NCBI RefSeq assembly: GCF_947503795.1
Contig: NZ_CANNEZ010000001.1
Span: 1,727,001-1,791,000 of the forward strand
Origin: an uncultured Jannaschia sp.
GTDB taxonomy: Bacteria; Pseudomonadota; Alphaproteobacteria; Rhodobacterales; Rhodobacteraceae
DNA: 64,000 nucleotides
Direction of reading: 5' to 3'
Notes under the pieces: generated by a model
Told to the model about the DNA's origin: nothing
What the model saw: only the letters and a program-made list of their open reading frames with translations
Database searches by the model: none
Part shown: piece after piece, positions 51,852-60,578 of the stretch
Layout: every line of letters starts with the position of its first letter
Position numbering within the stretch: the first letter of the stretch is position 1
Made by a program: the position numbers and the translations under genes

Positions 51852-52538
51852 ATGATCCCCACGACCTATCCCCCCGCCACCGAGATCGCCCGCCTGACCG
51901 CGCGCGCGCTGCTCGAAGTCGGAGCCGTGCATTTCAATGCCCGCGAGCCCTTCATCCTCGCCTCAGGCAAGCCCAGTCCGACCTATATCGATTGCCGCAA
52001 GCTCATCTCCTACCCGCGCATCCGCGCGACGCTGATGGACTTCCTCACCGTCACCGTGATGCGCGACGCGGGGCTCGAGGCATTCGACAACGTGGCCGGT
52101 GGCGAGACAGCGGGCATCCCCTTCGCGGCCCTCGTGGCCGAGCGGATGGCGCTGCCGATGACCTATGTGCGCAAGAAACCGAAGGGCTACGGCCGCAATG
52201 CCCGGATCGAAGGCGCGATGACCGAGGGCCAGCGCGTCCTGCTGATCGAGGACATGACGACCGATGGCGGCTCGAAGCTGAGCTTCGTCGACGCGATTCG
52301 CGAGACCGGTGCGACCTGCGCCCATACCGGCGTCATCTTCAGCTACGGCATCTTCCCCGAGATCGACCGCACGCTGGGCGATCACGGCGTGACGCTGCAT
52401 GCCTGCGCGACGTGGTGGGACGTGCTGGCCGAAGCCAAGACCGAAGGCCGCTTCGACGCCGAGACGCTGGGCGGGGTCGAAGCATTCCTGAACGATCCCC
52501 GTGGGTGGCAGGCCGCCCATGCGACGGACGGGGCTTGA
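51852..52538 (+). CDS. pyrE: Orotate phosphoribosyltransferase
   Basis: 228 residues. It makes orotidine monophosphate from orotate and PRPP, downstream of PyrC. The PRPP-binding motif [14 protein letters not shown] lies near residue 130, and [18 protein letters not shown] is the flexible catalytic loop (given here in two parts: [11 protein letters not shown] and NARIEG). [12 protein letters not shown] is also typical. GAGG lies eleven bases before the ATG. Confidence 0.96.
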   Translation: MIPTTYPPATEIARLTARALLEVGAVHFNAREPFILASGKPSPTYIDCRKLISYPRIRATLMDFLTVTVMRDAGLEAFDNVAGGETAGIPFAALVAERMALPMTYVRKKPKGYGRNARIEGAMTEGQRVLLIEDMTTDGGSKLSFVDAIRETGATCAHTGVIFSYGIFPEIDRTLGDHGVTLHACATWWDVLAEAKTEGRFDAETLGGVEAFLNDPRGWQAAHATDGA

Positions 52539-52613
52539 CCGACGGCGCGTCGCGGTCTGCAAGTGACGGGCGGGCGGACACGGACCACCCGCGTCGCCGA
52601 CCCGAGGCCGCCC

Positions 52614-53072
52614 ATGCGCATCGCCATCCTTCTGTTACCGCTTCTCGCCGCTTGTGCGCTCGCCCGGCCCTCGCCCGAGGCAGCGCGGGACGCGGCGCGG
52701 CGGATCAACGGGATGTCCACCGCCGCGCTCTGGCAGATACAGGCGACGACGCCGGACATGGTCGAGCTGTCGCAGGTCGAAGCCGAGCTGGGCAGCCGGG
52801 ACGTTGTCGCCGCAGGCAACACCTATCTCGGTCGTCGCAGCCTCGCGCGGGCGCGTCCGGGCCGCTACCGCCGACCCGCGCAGGACGACCCCTCGCTCGA
52901 CGGGATCGACTGCTCCGATTTCATCACCGGCGCCGCCGCGCAGGCTGAACTCATGGGCTCCGGCGGGCCCTGGAACGACCGCCACCGCCTGGACGAGGAC
53001 GGCGACGGCCTCGCCTGTGGCTGGAAAGCGGATCTCGAGCGCATCCGCGCGGACGTGACCCGGCGCGGATAG
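52614..53072 (+). CDS. Lipoprotein with excalibur calcium-binding domain
   Basis: 152 residues. A signal sequence with lipobox LLAAC (Cys about 14) predicts an acylated envelope protein. The C-terminal region is an excalibur-type domain: GIDCSDFITGAAAQAEL then DRHRLDEDGDGLACG, with the DxDxDGxxC calcium-binding motif. The region between (about 20-85) is helical. It stands alone between pyrE and dnaB. Excalibur domains occur in extracellular nucleases and surface proteins; no nuclease motif is present. Confidence 0.83.
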   Translation: MRIAILLLPLLAACALARPSPEAARDAARRINGMSTAALWQIQATTPDMVELSQVEAELGSRDVVAAGNTYLGRRSLARARPGRYRRPAQDDPSLDGIDCSDFITGAAAQAELMGSGGPWNDRHRLDEDGDGLACGWKADLERIRADVTRRG

Positions 53073-53245
53073 AACTTTCGCTCCGGGCCAAGGGCTTGCG
53101 CTCTTCTCCCCAGCAAAGATCGGCTTGCTCACAGCCTGCCCACAGGGCCCGGATTGCCGGGGCGCGGGCCGGTCTGATAGGTCGGGGCACGGCGACAGCA
53201 GTGGAAACAGCCGGGCGGTGAACGTCCGCGGGCGGGGGCAGTGTC

Positions 53246-54727
53246 ATGAACGAGATCGCACGACTGGATCAGCAGGCTTCGGCAGCTCATGACGTCACGC
53301 TGCCGCACAATATCGAAGCCGAGCAGCAGCTTCTCGGCGCGCTCCTGACCAATAACGACCTCTACGACCGGGCGTCGTCGATCATCCGGGGCGAGCATTT
53401 CTATGACCCGGTCCACGAGCGCATCTACGAGATCTGCGCGGCCCGCATCCAGAAGAACGCGCTGGCCTCGCCGGTGACGCTGAAGCCCTTCCTCGAGGAG
53501 GACGAGGGGCTGCGCGCGCTGGGTGGGCCGTCCTACCTCGTGACGCTGGCAGCCTCGGCGGTGGCGGCCTACGCGGTGCGCGACTACGCGCAGATGATCT
53601 ACGACCTGGCCATCCGGCGCGAGCTGATCGCACTCGGCCGGGACATCGCGGCGCAGGCCAACGACGTCACCGTCGAGACCGAGCCCGCCGACCAGATCGT
53701 GGATGCCGAGGCGAAGCTCTACGCGCTGGCCGAGCAGGGCAAATCCGAGAAGGGCTTCCAGTCCTTCCTGTGGGCGATCAAACAGGCGGTGGACGTGGCC
53801 AACGCCGCCTACCAGCGCGACGGCGGGCTGGCGGGCATCTCGACCGGCCTCGTAGACATGGACAAGAAGCTGGGCGGTCTGCACCGCTCGGACCTCCTGA
53901 TCCTCGCCGGCCGGCCGTCGATGGGGAAGACGTCGCTGGCGACCAACATCGCGTTCAACGTCGCCAAGGCGCACCGCCTCGGCAAGACCCATGACGGGCG
54001 CGAGGGCGCGGTCTCGGGCGGCGTCGTGGGCTTCTACTCGCTCGAGATGTCGGCCGAACAGCTCGCCGCGCGCGTGCTCTCGGAGGCGTCCGAGGTGCCC
54101 TCGGAGCAGATCCGCCGCGGCGACATGACCGAGGCCGAGTTCCGCCGCTTCGTCGAGGCCGCGAAGGAGCTGGAGAACTGCCCGCTCTTCATCGACGACA
54201 CGCCCGCGCTGCCGATCGCGCAGCTCGCCGCCCGCGCCCGCCGCCAGAAGCGGGTCCACGGGCTCGACCTGCTGATCGTCGACTATCTCCAGCTCGTGAC
54301 CGCGCCCGGCAAGGGCGACAGCCGCGTCAACGAGGTCTCGGCCATCACGCAGGGCCTCAAGGCCATCGCGAAGGAACTGGATATCCCGGTCATCGCGCTC
54401 AGCCAGCTGAGCCGGCAGGTCGAGAACCGCGAGGACAAGCGCCCGCAGCTTTCGGACCTTCGGGAATCGGGCTCGATCGAGCAGGACGCGGATGTCGTGA
54501 TGTTCGTGTACCGCGAGGAGTACTACAAGGAACGCGAGAAGCCGGGCGACCACCAGCTCGACAAGATGGCCGAATGGCAGGCCGCCATGGAGGCCGTGCA
54601 TGGCCGCGCCGAGGTCATCATCGGCAAGCAGCGCCACGGCCCCATCGGCACGGTCGAGCTCTCCTTCGAGGGCCGCTTCACCCGCTTCGGAAACCTCGTG
54701 AAGCCTTGGCAGGACGGCCGCCGCTGA
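53246..54727 (+). CDS. dnaB: Replicative DNA helicase
   Basis: 493 residues, standard DnaB, the hexameric 5'-3' fork helicase. The N-terminal domain starts LPHNIEAEQQLLGALL; the RecA-like ATPase domain has Walker A GRPSMGKTS near residue 222, Walker B LLIVDYLQL near 345 and SQLSRQVENREDKRPQL (DnaB motif 4, shown in part). No intein interrupts it. It is followed by a perfect palindromic hairpin and a large inverted-repeat element before alr. Confidence 0.98.
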   Translation: MNEIARLDQQASAAHDVTLPHNIEAEQQLLGALLTNNDLYDRASSIIRGEHFYDPVHERIYEICAARIQKNALASPVTLKPFLEEDEGLRALGGPSYLVTLAASAVAAYAVRDYAQMIYDLAIRRELIALGRDIAAQANDVTVETEPADQIVDAEAKLYALAEQGKSEKGFQSFLWAIKQAVDVANAAYQRDGGLAGISTGLVDMDKKLGGLHRSDLLILAGRPSMGKTSLATNIAFNVAKAHRLGKTHDGREGAVSGGVVGFYSLEMSAEQLAARVLSEASEVPSEQIRRGDMTEAEFRRFVEAAKELENCPLFIDDTPALPIAQLAARARRQKRVHGLDLLIVDYLQLVTAPGKGDSRVNEVSAITQGLKAIAKELDIPVIALSQLSRQVENREDKRPQLSDLRESGSIEQDADVVMFVYREEYYKEREKPGDHQLDKMAEWQAAMEAVHGRAEVIIGKQRHGPIGTVELSFEGRFTRFGNLVKPWQDGRR

Positions 54728-54733
54728 GCGCGG

Positions 54734-54755
54734 AATTCTCTTCCGGAAGAGAATT
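54734..54755. terminator. Perfect 22-base palindrome after dnaB
   Basis: AATTCTCTTC (54734-54743) and GAAGAGAATT (54746-54755) pair fully around CG, six bases past the dnaB stop, followed by TGCCCC. It has the same TTC/GAA apex as the hairpins at 24.3 and 39.1 kb and probably ends or stabilises dnaB mRNA. Confidence 0.6.
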
Positions 54756-54760
54756 TGCCC

Positions 54761-54841
54761 CGCGGCATGCGCGGTGCCTGCCGCCGGGGTCGGACCGGCA
54801 TATTTGAAGAGCAAAGACCCCGGCGGGCAGGCCATGCCGCG
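54761..54841. repeat. Large interrupted inverted repeat (REP-like) between dnaB and alr
   Basis: Three paired blocks make a long stem: CGCGGCATG (54761-54769) with CATGCCGCG (54833-54841), GCCTGCC (54776-54782) with GGCAGGC (54826-54832), and CCGGGGTC (54784-54791) with GACCCCGG (54816-54823). The 24-base loop carries TATTTGAAGAGCAAA. From memory, similar TATTTGAAGAGCAAAGA segments recur between genes in Rhodobacteraceae, so this may be a dispersed repeat. One possible alr ATG (54834) is inside the right arm. Confidence 0.6.
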
Positions 54842-54887
54842 CGCGTCGGCGCTTGACCCGGCAGGCGCGGGACGCGACACCGCGCCG

Positions 54888-55928
54888 ATGGGTACGGGTC
54901 ACCTTCATATCGATCTCGAGGCCGTCGCGGCGAACTGGCGGGCGCTCGATGCGCTGTCGGGCCCCGGCTGCGAGACGGCCGCGACGGTCAAGGCGGATGC
55001 CTACGGCCTCGGTGTCACGCAGGTCGCACCCCGTCTCTTCCGCGAAGGCGTGCGCGCCTTCTTCGTGGCCACCGCCGACGAGGGTCTGGAGCTGCGCCGC
55101 GTGCTGGGCCCCGAGCCGCGCATCTATCTCTATTACGGCCACATGCCGGGCGACACCGCGACGATCGAGCGGGCCGACCTCGTGCCTCTCATCTGCTCGC
55201 TCGACCAGCTCGAGCGCCAGATCGCGCAACTCCCCCGGCGGCCCTTCGGGCTGCAGCTCGACACGGGCATGAGCCGGCTGGGTCTGACCTTCGAGGAATG
55301 GGCGGCCGTGGCCGAACTGGCCCTGCGGGCGGGCCCGGTCCTCGTGACCTCGCATCTCGCCGCCGCCGACGATCCGGGCAGCGACCAGAGCGCGCGCCAG
55401 CTCGCGCGGTTCCACGAGATGACCGACGGCATCACCGTGCCCCGCAGCTTGGCCGCGACCGGAGGCACGCTCCTCGGGTCGGCCTACCATTTCGACATGG
55501 TGCGCCCCGGCATCGGCCTCTATGGCGGCGCGCCCTTCGCACAGGCCGAACCCGTGGCCACCCTCGATCTGCCGGTCGTGGCCTGTTTCGACATCCCGGC
55601 GGGCACGCCCGTGGGCTACAACGCCACCTGGACCGCCCCGGCGGCCACCCGCATCGCGACGATCGCGGGCGGCTATGCCGACGGGCTTCACCGCGCGCTG
55701 GCCCCCGGGATCGAGGTGATGGCCGGGCCGATCCCCTGCCCCGTCGTCGGGCGCGTCTCGATGGACCTGCTGACGGTCGATATCGGGCATCTCGACCGCG
55801 ACCCCGACAGCTTGCGAATCCTCGGGCCGCATCACGGCGTCGATGCGATGGCCGCCCACGCCGGTACCATCGGATACGAGGTTCTGACCTCGCTGGGACA
55901 GCGATACCGCCGCACCTATCGCGGGTGA
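54888..55928 (+). CDS. alr: Alanine racemase
   Basis: 346 residues from the ATG at 54888; an ATG at 54834 would add 18. The chosen start gives MGTGHLHIDLEAVAANWRAL, matching the family's N-terminus. It interconverts L- and D-alanine for peptidoglycan. The PLP lysine is in ATVKADAYGLG (near 36), and the C-terminal catalytic tyrosine region is PVGYNATW with VVGRVSMDLLTVD. The upstream ATG has a better ribosome site but lies in a long hairpin. Neighbouring dnaB-alr order is common in alphaproteobacteria. Confidence 0.94.
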   Translation: MGTGHLHIDLEAVAANWRALDALSGPGCETAATVKADAYGLGVTQVAPRLFREGVRAFFVATADEGLELRRVLGPEPRIYLYYGHMPGDTATIERADLVPLICSLDQLERQIAQLPRRPFGLQLDTGMSRLGLTFEEWAAVAELALRAGPVLVTSHLAAADDPGSDQSARQLARFHEMTDGITVPRSLAATGGTLLGSAYHFDMVRPGIGLYGGAPFAQAEPVATLDLPVVACFDIPAGTPVGYNATWTAPAATRIATIAGGYADGLHRALAPGIEVMAGPIPCPVVGRVSMDLLTVDIGHLDRDPDSLRILGPHHGVDAMAAHAGTIGYEVLTSLGQRYRRTYRG

Positions 55929-56099
55929 CGTAACGGCACTTCTAGCGTCAAGACGCAGCCTGGCACCGATATCTGGGCGATTCTTTCTAAGTCTTTCGGA
56001 ACTCCTAAAGATTCCGTTGCGTTCAATAGGCGGATTTCTGCTATGACTTGATCGAGCAGCCAAGAAACCCGACCGCCGCTGCCACAAAAGGGTTTGGCT

Positions 56100-56897
56100 A
56101 TGACTGACACGACACGATCCGTTGCGATCGCCACGAGCCTGTTGCAACAGGTCTGCACCATCCTTCTCGTGCTTCTCGCGCTGGGCGCCGTCGCGGTGAC
56201 CGCGGGCGCGTTCCTGGGCCTACTGCCCTGGATCGAGCTTCCGGTCGCGCTGGGCGGGGCCGAGGTCGTGAATGCGGGCATGATTGCGCAGATCGGCCTG
56301 ACGGTGCTTCTCCTGATGCTGGTCGGCTACCTGCCGTCCAACGCCCGCGTCCGCCGCCTCGAGGTGACGAATCGCGACTTCCACCTTTCGATGGCCGATG
56401 TCGCGCGGGCCTATGACTACGTCCACCGCGCCGACCGCGAGGGGACCTTCCAGCTCAGCCGCGAATTCGACGCGATGCGCGACCGGATCGAGTGGATGCG
56501 CAACCATCCCGACCTCGCCGACCTCGAACATGACGTGCTGCAGATCGCCGCGCAGATGAGTGTCGAGAGCCGCGAATTGGCCGAGGTTTACAACGACGAG
56601 AAGGTCGACCGCGCCCGCTCCTTCCTGCGGCAGCGCCAGCAGGAGGTCGAGGATTACCGCCAGCGCATTTCGATGGCGCAGGCCACCGTGCAGGAGATCA
56701 AGCGTTGGATGCAGGCCGTCTCGGTCGAGGAAGGGTTGGCCGAAAAGCAGCTCGAGCGCCTTCAGTCCGACCTGGCCGAGGTTACCGACGCGCTCAAGCT
56801 GACCGGCCACGACCGCGGCCAGAATGTCGTCGGCCTGGGCCAGCGTCCCCGCCGCGAGGCGAATGGCGGCGACGCGATCGCGACCCCCGCCGAATAG
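56100..56897 (+). CDS. Membrane-anchored coiled-coil protein of unknown function
   Basis: 265 residues. Two hydrophobic segments (about 14-42 and 58-80) anchor it near the N-terminus; residues about 85-240 are charged helices with coiled-coil periodicity (DRARSFLRQRQQEVEDY; KQLERLQSDLAEVTDAL). A TTG six bases earlier is possible, but the ATG at 56100 is preferred. Homologues in this family of bacteria are sometimes labelled DNA repair protein without evidence. It is a single gene between alr and radA, ended by a clear terminator. Confidence 0.75.
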   Translation: MTDTTRSVAIATSLLQQVCTILLVLLALGAVAVTAGAFLGLLPWIELPVALGGAEVVNAGMIAQIGLTVLLLMLVGYLPSNARVRRLEVTNRDFHLSMADVARAYDYVHRADREGTFQLSREFDAMRDRIEWMRNHPDLADLEHDVLQIAAQMSVESRELAEVYNDEKVDRARSFLRQRQQEVEDYRQRISMAQATVQEIKRWMQAVSVEEGLAEKQLERLQSDLAEVTDALKLTGHDRGQNVVGLGQRPRREANGGDAIATPAE

Positions 56898-56920
56898 ACC
56901 CGGCCCACTGATCCAACGAG

Positions 56921-56953
56921 AAGGGCCCGGAGCATCGCACCGGGCCCTTTCTT
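56921..56953. terminator. Bidirectional rho-independent terminator
   Basis: AAGGGCCCGG (56921-56930) and CCGGGCCCTT (56940-56949) form a perfect 10-bp stem with loop AGCATCGCA; TCTTC follows on the plus strand and TCTCGTTGG on the minus strand. It separates the convergent coiled-coil and outer-membrane genes. Confidence 0.8.
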
Positions 56954-56972
56954 CATCCGCGCCCGCGCAGGT

Positions 56973-58328
56973 TCAGAAGCGGTAGACCAGCTTCAGGCCG
57001 CCCGCGATCTCGTCGGTGCCGGTGCCGATCCCGCCGAAATCGGCGTTCATCCGCAGCGACAGTCCGTCGGTCAGGTTCACGTCGGCGCCGAACTCGATCC
57101 GGGCGGACAGCTCACCGCCATCCTTGAAGCCCGCGACCAGCGCGGTATCGGCTTCGGCGTAATCGTAATCGGCATGCAGGCCGACGAAGCCCGTCCCCAT
57201 CTCCATCTGGCTGGTATAGCGGGCCCCGACCGACAGTGTGCCGAAGGTGGTCTTCGAGGTCCCGGCGCCAGCCAGCGTCCCGCCCGTGCCCTCGACCTCT
57301 TCGCGGCCGATCGAGAGCGAGGCCATCGGCGACAGGATATCGCCGTCGCCCATCGCCATGTCGTATGCGCCCGAAAAGGTCAGGGCATACAGCTCGGTGT
57401 CGCCGGTCCCGACGCCGCCGGCAGTCACCTGGTCGAAGTCACCGCGGCCCCAGATCAGGCTCGCCTCGCCGCGGTAGGCGCCGGAGCGCATCGCGACGTA
57501 GGGCTGCACGAAGTGCAGGTCGCCCGAGATGTCGAAGCCCCCCTGCACCGAGGAGAGATCCGTCGTCCCGATCGAAAGGCCCGCGACAATGTTCGCTGCG
57601 ATCTCGATATCCGCGCCAAGCTGGAAGCCCGTCGCGGATTGGTCGATATCGGAGCCGCGCGCCGCGAAGCCGGTGAACTCGATCCAGCTATGGACCGGCG
57701 TGCCGCCGACGCCGCGCGTGGAGGCGAAGGTCAGCGGGGTCGTCCGGTCGAGCCCGACGCCCGCGTTCGAGCGCGCCACGTCACCGGCTTGGACAACAAA
57801 GCGCCGCGCGAGCGTCGCGAAGGCTGCATCTGCGGCGGCGAGCTGAACCGGAACCGAGGGGCCCCAGCCTAGGACGGCGCCGGAGCCGGCGAGTGAGAAC
57901 GTGCCCGTTGCGGCGGAACCCCAGCCAAAGACGACGACGCTGTAATTGCCGTCGGGGACATCGATCGTGAAGATCGACAGCCCTCCGAATCCCAGCCCGT
58001 CGTCATCATAGGCCAGCGGCGCCGTGGCGACCGCGGGATCGAACGCGCCAGGGACGAGGTAGATGACGGTATCCGAAGAGCCGAAGGGATTGCTGACGGT
58101 GTCAGCCGTCGTCGTCTGCACCGTCAGCGTGCCGGTCCCATCGACGCGGATCGGTACGGCATCGAACGCCCGCGAACCGGAGCCACCGACGCTGGCCGAT
58201 CCGTTATGATTGGTAGTGTTGGCCGATGTCAGCGCGCCGTCATATGTGAACGTGCTCTGAGCCTGGGCATAACCTGCCGCCAGGATCGTCGTGGCGCCCA
58301 GCGCCAGCGTTGCGATCGTCCGTTGCAT
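56973..58328 (-). CDS. Outer-membrane beta-barrel protein with PPC-like N-terminal domain (autotransporter-like)
   Basis: 451 residues with a signal peptide (about 1-24, ending AGYAQAQ). Residues about 30-150 look like a beta-sandwich of the pre-peptidase C-terminal (PPC) type: TLTVQTTTADTVSNPF, YDDDGLGFGGLS, VPDGNYSVVVFGWG. The C-terminal 250 residues alternate aromatic and polar residues and end in LKLVYRF, the terminal Phe of outer-membrane barrels, as in autotransporter beta-domains. There is no long passenger. The start at 58326-58328 is preceded by GAGGACCGCAGG. A full CtrA-type box lies 27 bases upstream. Confidence 0.8.
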   Translation of the reverse strand: MQRTIATLALGATTILAAGYAQAQSTFTYDGALTSANTTNHNGSASVGGSGSRAFDAVPIRVDGTGTLTVQTTTADTVSNPFGSSDTVIYLVPGAFDPAVATAPLAYDDDGLGFGGLSIFTIDVPDGNYSVVVFGWGSAATGTFSLAGSGAVLGWGPSVPVQLAAADAAFATLARRFVVQAGDVARSNAGVGLDRTTPLTFASTRGVGGTPVHSWIEFTGFAARGSDIDQSATGFQLGADIEIAANIVAGLSIGTTDLSSVQGGFDISGDLHFVQPYVAMRSGAYRGEASLIWGRGDFDQVTAGGVGTGDTELYALTFSGAYDMAMGDGDILSPMASLSIGREEVEGTGGTLAGAGTSKTTFGTLSVGARYTSQMEMGTGFVGLHADYDYAEADTALVAGFKDGGELSARIEFGADVNLTDGLSLRMNADFGGIGTGTDEIAGGLKLVYRF

Positions 58329-58354
58329 TCCTGCGGTCCTCGTTACGTGAAACA

Positions 58355-58369
58355 TTAATATTTCGTTAA
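58355..58369. promoter_or_regulatory. CtrA-type binding site TTAA-N7-TTAA
   Basis: TTAA (58355-58358), seven bases, TTAA (58366-58369) is the full consensus of the cell-cycle regulator CtrA. It lies 27 bases before the outer-membrane protein start on the minus strand and 142 bases before radA on the plus strand. It is the only full copy I noticed in the window. Confidence 0.6.
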
Positions 58370-58510
58370 CATTCGTGAGTCGGCGAAGATATGCCGACGC
58401 GCCCGCATCGGCCTGTCGCGTGGACCCCTGTATCGCTCGCACCACAGTCGGTCTCACCCGTGGCAACAATCGGGGTTGTGCGTGGGGATTAAACGGACCA
58501 AACCGGGAAC

Positions 58511-59878
58511 ATGGCCAAGCCTGTCACCCAGTTCGCCTGCACCGATTGCGGCGCCGTCCATAAGAAATGGACCGGTCGCTGCGATGGCTGCGGGGCGTGG
58601 AACACCATCCAGGAAGAGGTCCCGCTGAGCCAGGGGCCGTCGAAGAAGGCGCTGGGGACCGCGAAGGGCCGCAAGATGGCGCTGACCGACCTTCAGACCG
58701 AGGAGGCGCCACCGCCGCGCACGCTCTCGGGCCTGGACGAGCTCGACCGCGTGCTCGGCGGCGGCCTCGTGCCTGCCTCGGCGACGCTGGTGGGCGGCGA
58801 TCCGGGGATCGGGAAGTCGACGCTGCTCCTTCAGGCGGCGGCGGCCTTTGCGCGCCGAGGCGAGAGCGTGGTCTACGTCTCCGGCGAGGAGGCGACGGCG
58901 CAGGTGCGGATGCGCGCGCAGCGGCTGGGCCTCGACGACAGCCCCGTCAAGCTCGCCGCCGAGACGAACCTGCGCGACGTTCTGACCACACTGGAGGCCG
59001 AGCGCCCGGCGCTTGCTATCATCGATTCGATCCAGACCATGTGGGTCGACACCGTCGACAGCGCGCCCGGCTCCGTCAGCCAGGTCCGCGCCTCGGCACA
59101 GGAGCTGACCAGCTTCGCCAAGCGCTTCGGGACGGCCGTGATCCTCGTCGGCCATGTCACCAAGGAGGGTCAGATCGCGGGCCCCCGCGTCGTCGAGCAC
59201 ATGGTCGACACGGTCCTCTATTTCGAGGGCGAGCGCGGCCACCAGTTCCGCATCCTGCGCGCGGTCAAGAACCGCTTCGGCCCCGCCGACGAGATCGGCG
59301 TGTTCGAGATGACGGGCGCGGGATTGGCCGAGGTCGCGAACCCCTCGGCGCTGTTCCTCGGCGAGCGGGACGCCCCTGCCCCGGGCTCGGTCGTCTTCGC
59401 GGGCATCGAAGGCACGCGCCCCCTGCTGGTCGAGATCCAGGCCCTCGTGGCCCCCTCGCAACTCAGCCAGCCGCGGCGCGCGGTGGTCGGATGGGACGGC
59501 TCGCGCCTGTCGATGATCCTCGCCGTGCTCGAAGCGCGGACGGGGATCAGCTTCGGAGGGCTCGACGTCTATCTCAACGTGGCCGGCGGTATCCGCATCT
59601 CGGAGCCGGCCGCCGACCTCGCCGTGGCCTGCGCGCTCCTCTCGGCCCGCGAGGACGCGGGCATCCCCCCCGAGACGGTCGTCTTCGGCGAGCTCTCGCT
59701 CTCGGGCGCGCTCCGCCCCGTGGCACAGGCCGAAAATCGCTTGAAGGAGGCCGCCAAACTTGGTTTTACCGCCGCAATGGCGCCCAAGGGGTGCAAGACG
59801 GGGGATGCGGGCGGTATGGCCCTCAGGCTTCTGCCGGACCTGACCACGCTGGTGGGCGAGGTGTTCGGCGCGGGCTGA
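58511..59878 (+). CDS. radA: DNA repair protein RadA
   Basis: 455 residues, standard RadA (Sms), a branch-migrating helicase in recombinational repair. The N-terminal zinc finger is CTDCGAVHKKWTGRCDGCGAW (C4; shown here by its ends CTDC and CDGC). Walker A GGDPGIGKSTLL is near 95, the RadA-specific KNRFG motif near 255, and a Lon-protease-like domain without protease residues ends the protein. It is followed by cvpA and purF. Confidence 0.96.
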   Translation: MAKPVTQFACTDCGAVHKKWTGRCDGCGAWNTIQEEVPLSQGPSKKALGTAKGRKMALTDLQTEEAPPPRTLSGLDELDRVLGGGLVPASATLVGGDPGIGKSTLLLQAAAAFARRGESVVYVSGEEATAQVRMRAQRLGLDDSPVKLAAETNLRDVLTTLEAERPALAIIDSIQTMWVDTVDSAPGSVSQVRASAQELTSFAKRFGTAVILVGHVTKEGQIAGPRVVEHMVDTVLYFEGERGHQFRILRAVKNRFGPADEIGVFEMTGAGLAEVANPSALFLGERDAPAPGSVVFAGIEGTRPLLVEIQALVAPSQLSQPRRAVVGWDGSRLSMILAVLEARTGISFGGLDVYLNVAGGIRISEPAADLAVACALLSAREDAGIPPETVVFGELSLSGALRPVAQAENRLKEAAKLGFTAAMAPKGCKTGDAGGMALRLLPDLTTLVGEVFGAG

Positions 59879-59901
59879 CCCACCCCCGAGCGAGGGACGG
59901 A

Positions 59902-60492
59902 ATGGACGGTTTCACCTATGTGGACGGCGCGGTCGCGCTCGTCATCGTCGTCTCGGCCATCCTCGCCTATAGCCGCGGCCTCGTCCGCGAGACCATGGCG
60001 ATCCTCGGCTGGGTCGCCGCCGCGATCCTCGCCTTCACCTTCGCGGGCGCGGCCGAACCACTGGTCCGCGAGATCCCTTATGTCGGCGACATCCTCGGCG
60101 ATAGCTGCGAGCTGGCGGTGATCGCGGCCTTCGCCCTGGTCTTCGCGCTCGCGCTCGTCCTCGTGTCGTTCTTCACGCCGCTCCTGTCATCGGCGGTGCG
60201 CCATTCGGCGCTCGGGCCCTTCGATCAGGGCCTCGGCTTCGTCTTCGGCGTCCTGCGCGGCATCCTGCTGATCGCGGTCGGTTTCGTGGTCTACGACCGT
60301 GTGATCGTGAACGCGGGCATCCCGGCGGTCGAGGAAAGCCGCTCGATCAACATCTTCGGCCGCGCCAAGGGCAATATCGAGGAGAACATCCCCGAGGACG
60401 CGCCCGGCTGGATCCTGACCCGCTACGAGTCGCTGGTGGGCGAATGCTTCGAGCCCGCAGCCCCGGTCGAGCCCGTGACACCGACCGAATGA
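59902..60492 (+). CDS. cvpA: CvpA family membrane protein
   Basis: 196 residues with about four hydrophobic segments (8-26, 30-48, 65-90, 105-128) and a hydrophilic C-terminal tail rich in Glu and Pro. DGAVALVIVVSAILAYSRGLVRE is the typical CvpA N-terminus (described by ends: DGAVALV, SRGLVRE). CvpA-type proteins are linked with envelope homeostasis and colicin V production, and commonly lie directly upstream of purF, as here (86 bases). GAGGGACGG precedes the ATG. Confidence 0.9.
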   Translation: MDGFTYVDGAVALVIVVSAILAYSRGLVRETMAILGWVAAAILAFTFAGAAEPLVREIPYVGDILGDSCELAVIAAFALVFALALVLVSFFTPLLSSAVRHSALGPFDQGLGFVFGVLRGILLIAVGFVVYDRVIVNAGIPAVEESRSINIFGRAKGNIEENIPEDAPGWILTRYESLVGECFEPAAPVEPVTPTE

Positions 60493-60513
60493 CGCACCGC
60501 CCGACGGGTGCGT
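60492..60513 (+). terminator. Hairpin overlapping the cvpA stop
   Basis: ACGCACC (60492-60498) and GGTGCGT (60507-60513) form a 7-bp stem with an 8-base loop, starting in the last base of the cvpA stop codon. There is no T-run, so it may only attenuate read-through into purF. Confidence 0.4.
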
Positions 60514-60578
60514 GACTTCGGCCGCGCCGGTCCGTATGTCGGGGCCAGACCGCCCCTAGATTCGCAGGACATGTCCCG

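Noticed and set aside
55929-56099. Promoter or regulatory hairpin upstream of the coiled-coil protein gene
   Set aside because: TTGCGT and TATGAC are 19 bases apart and the inverted repeat TCTTT/AAAGA is only 5 bp, too weak to annotate.
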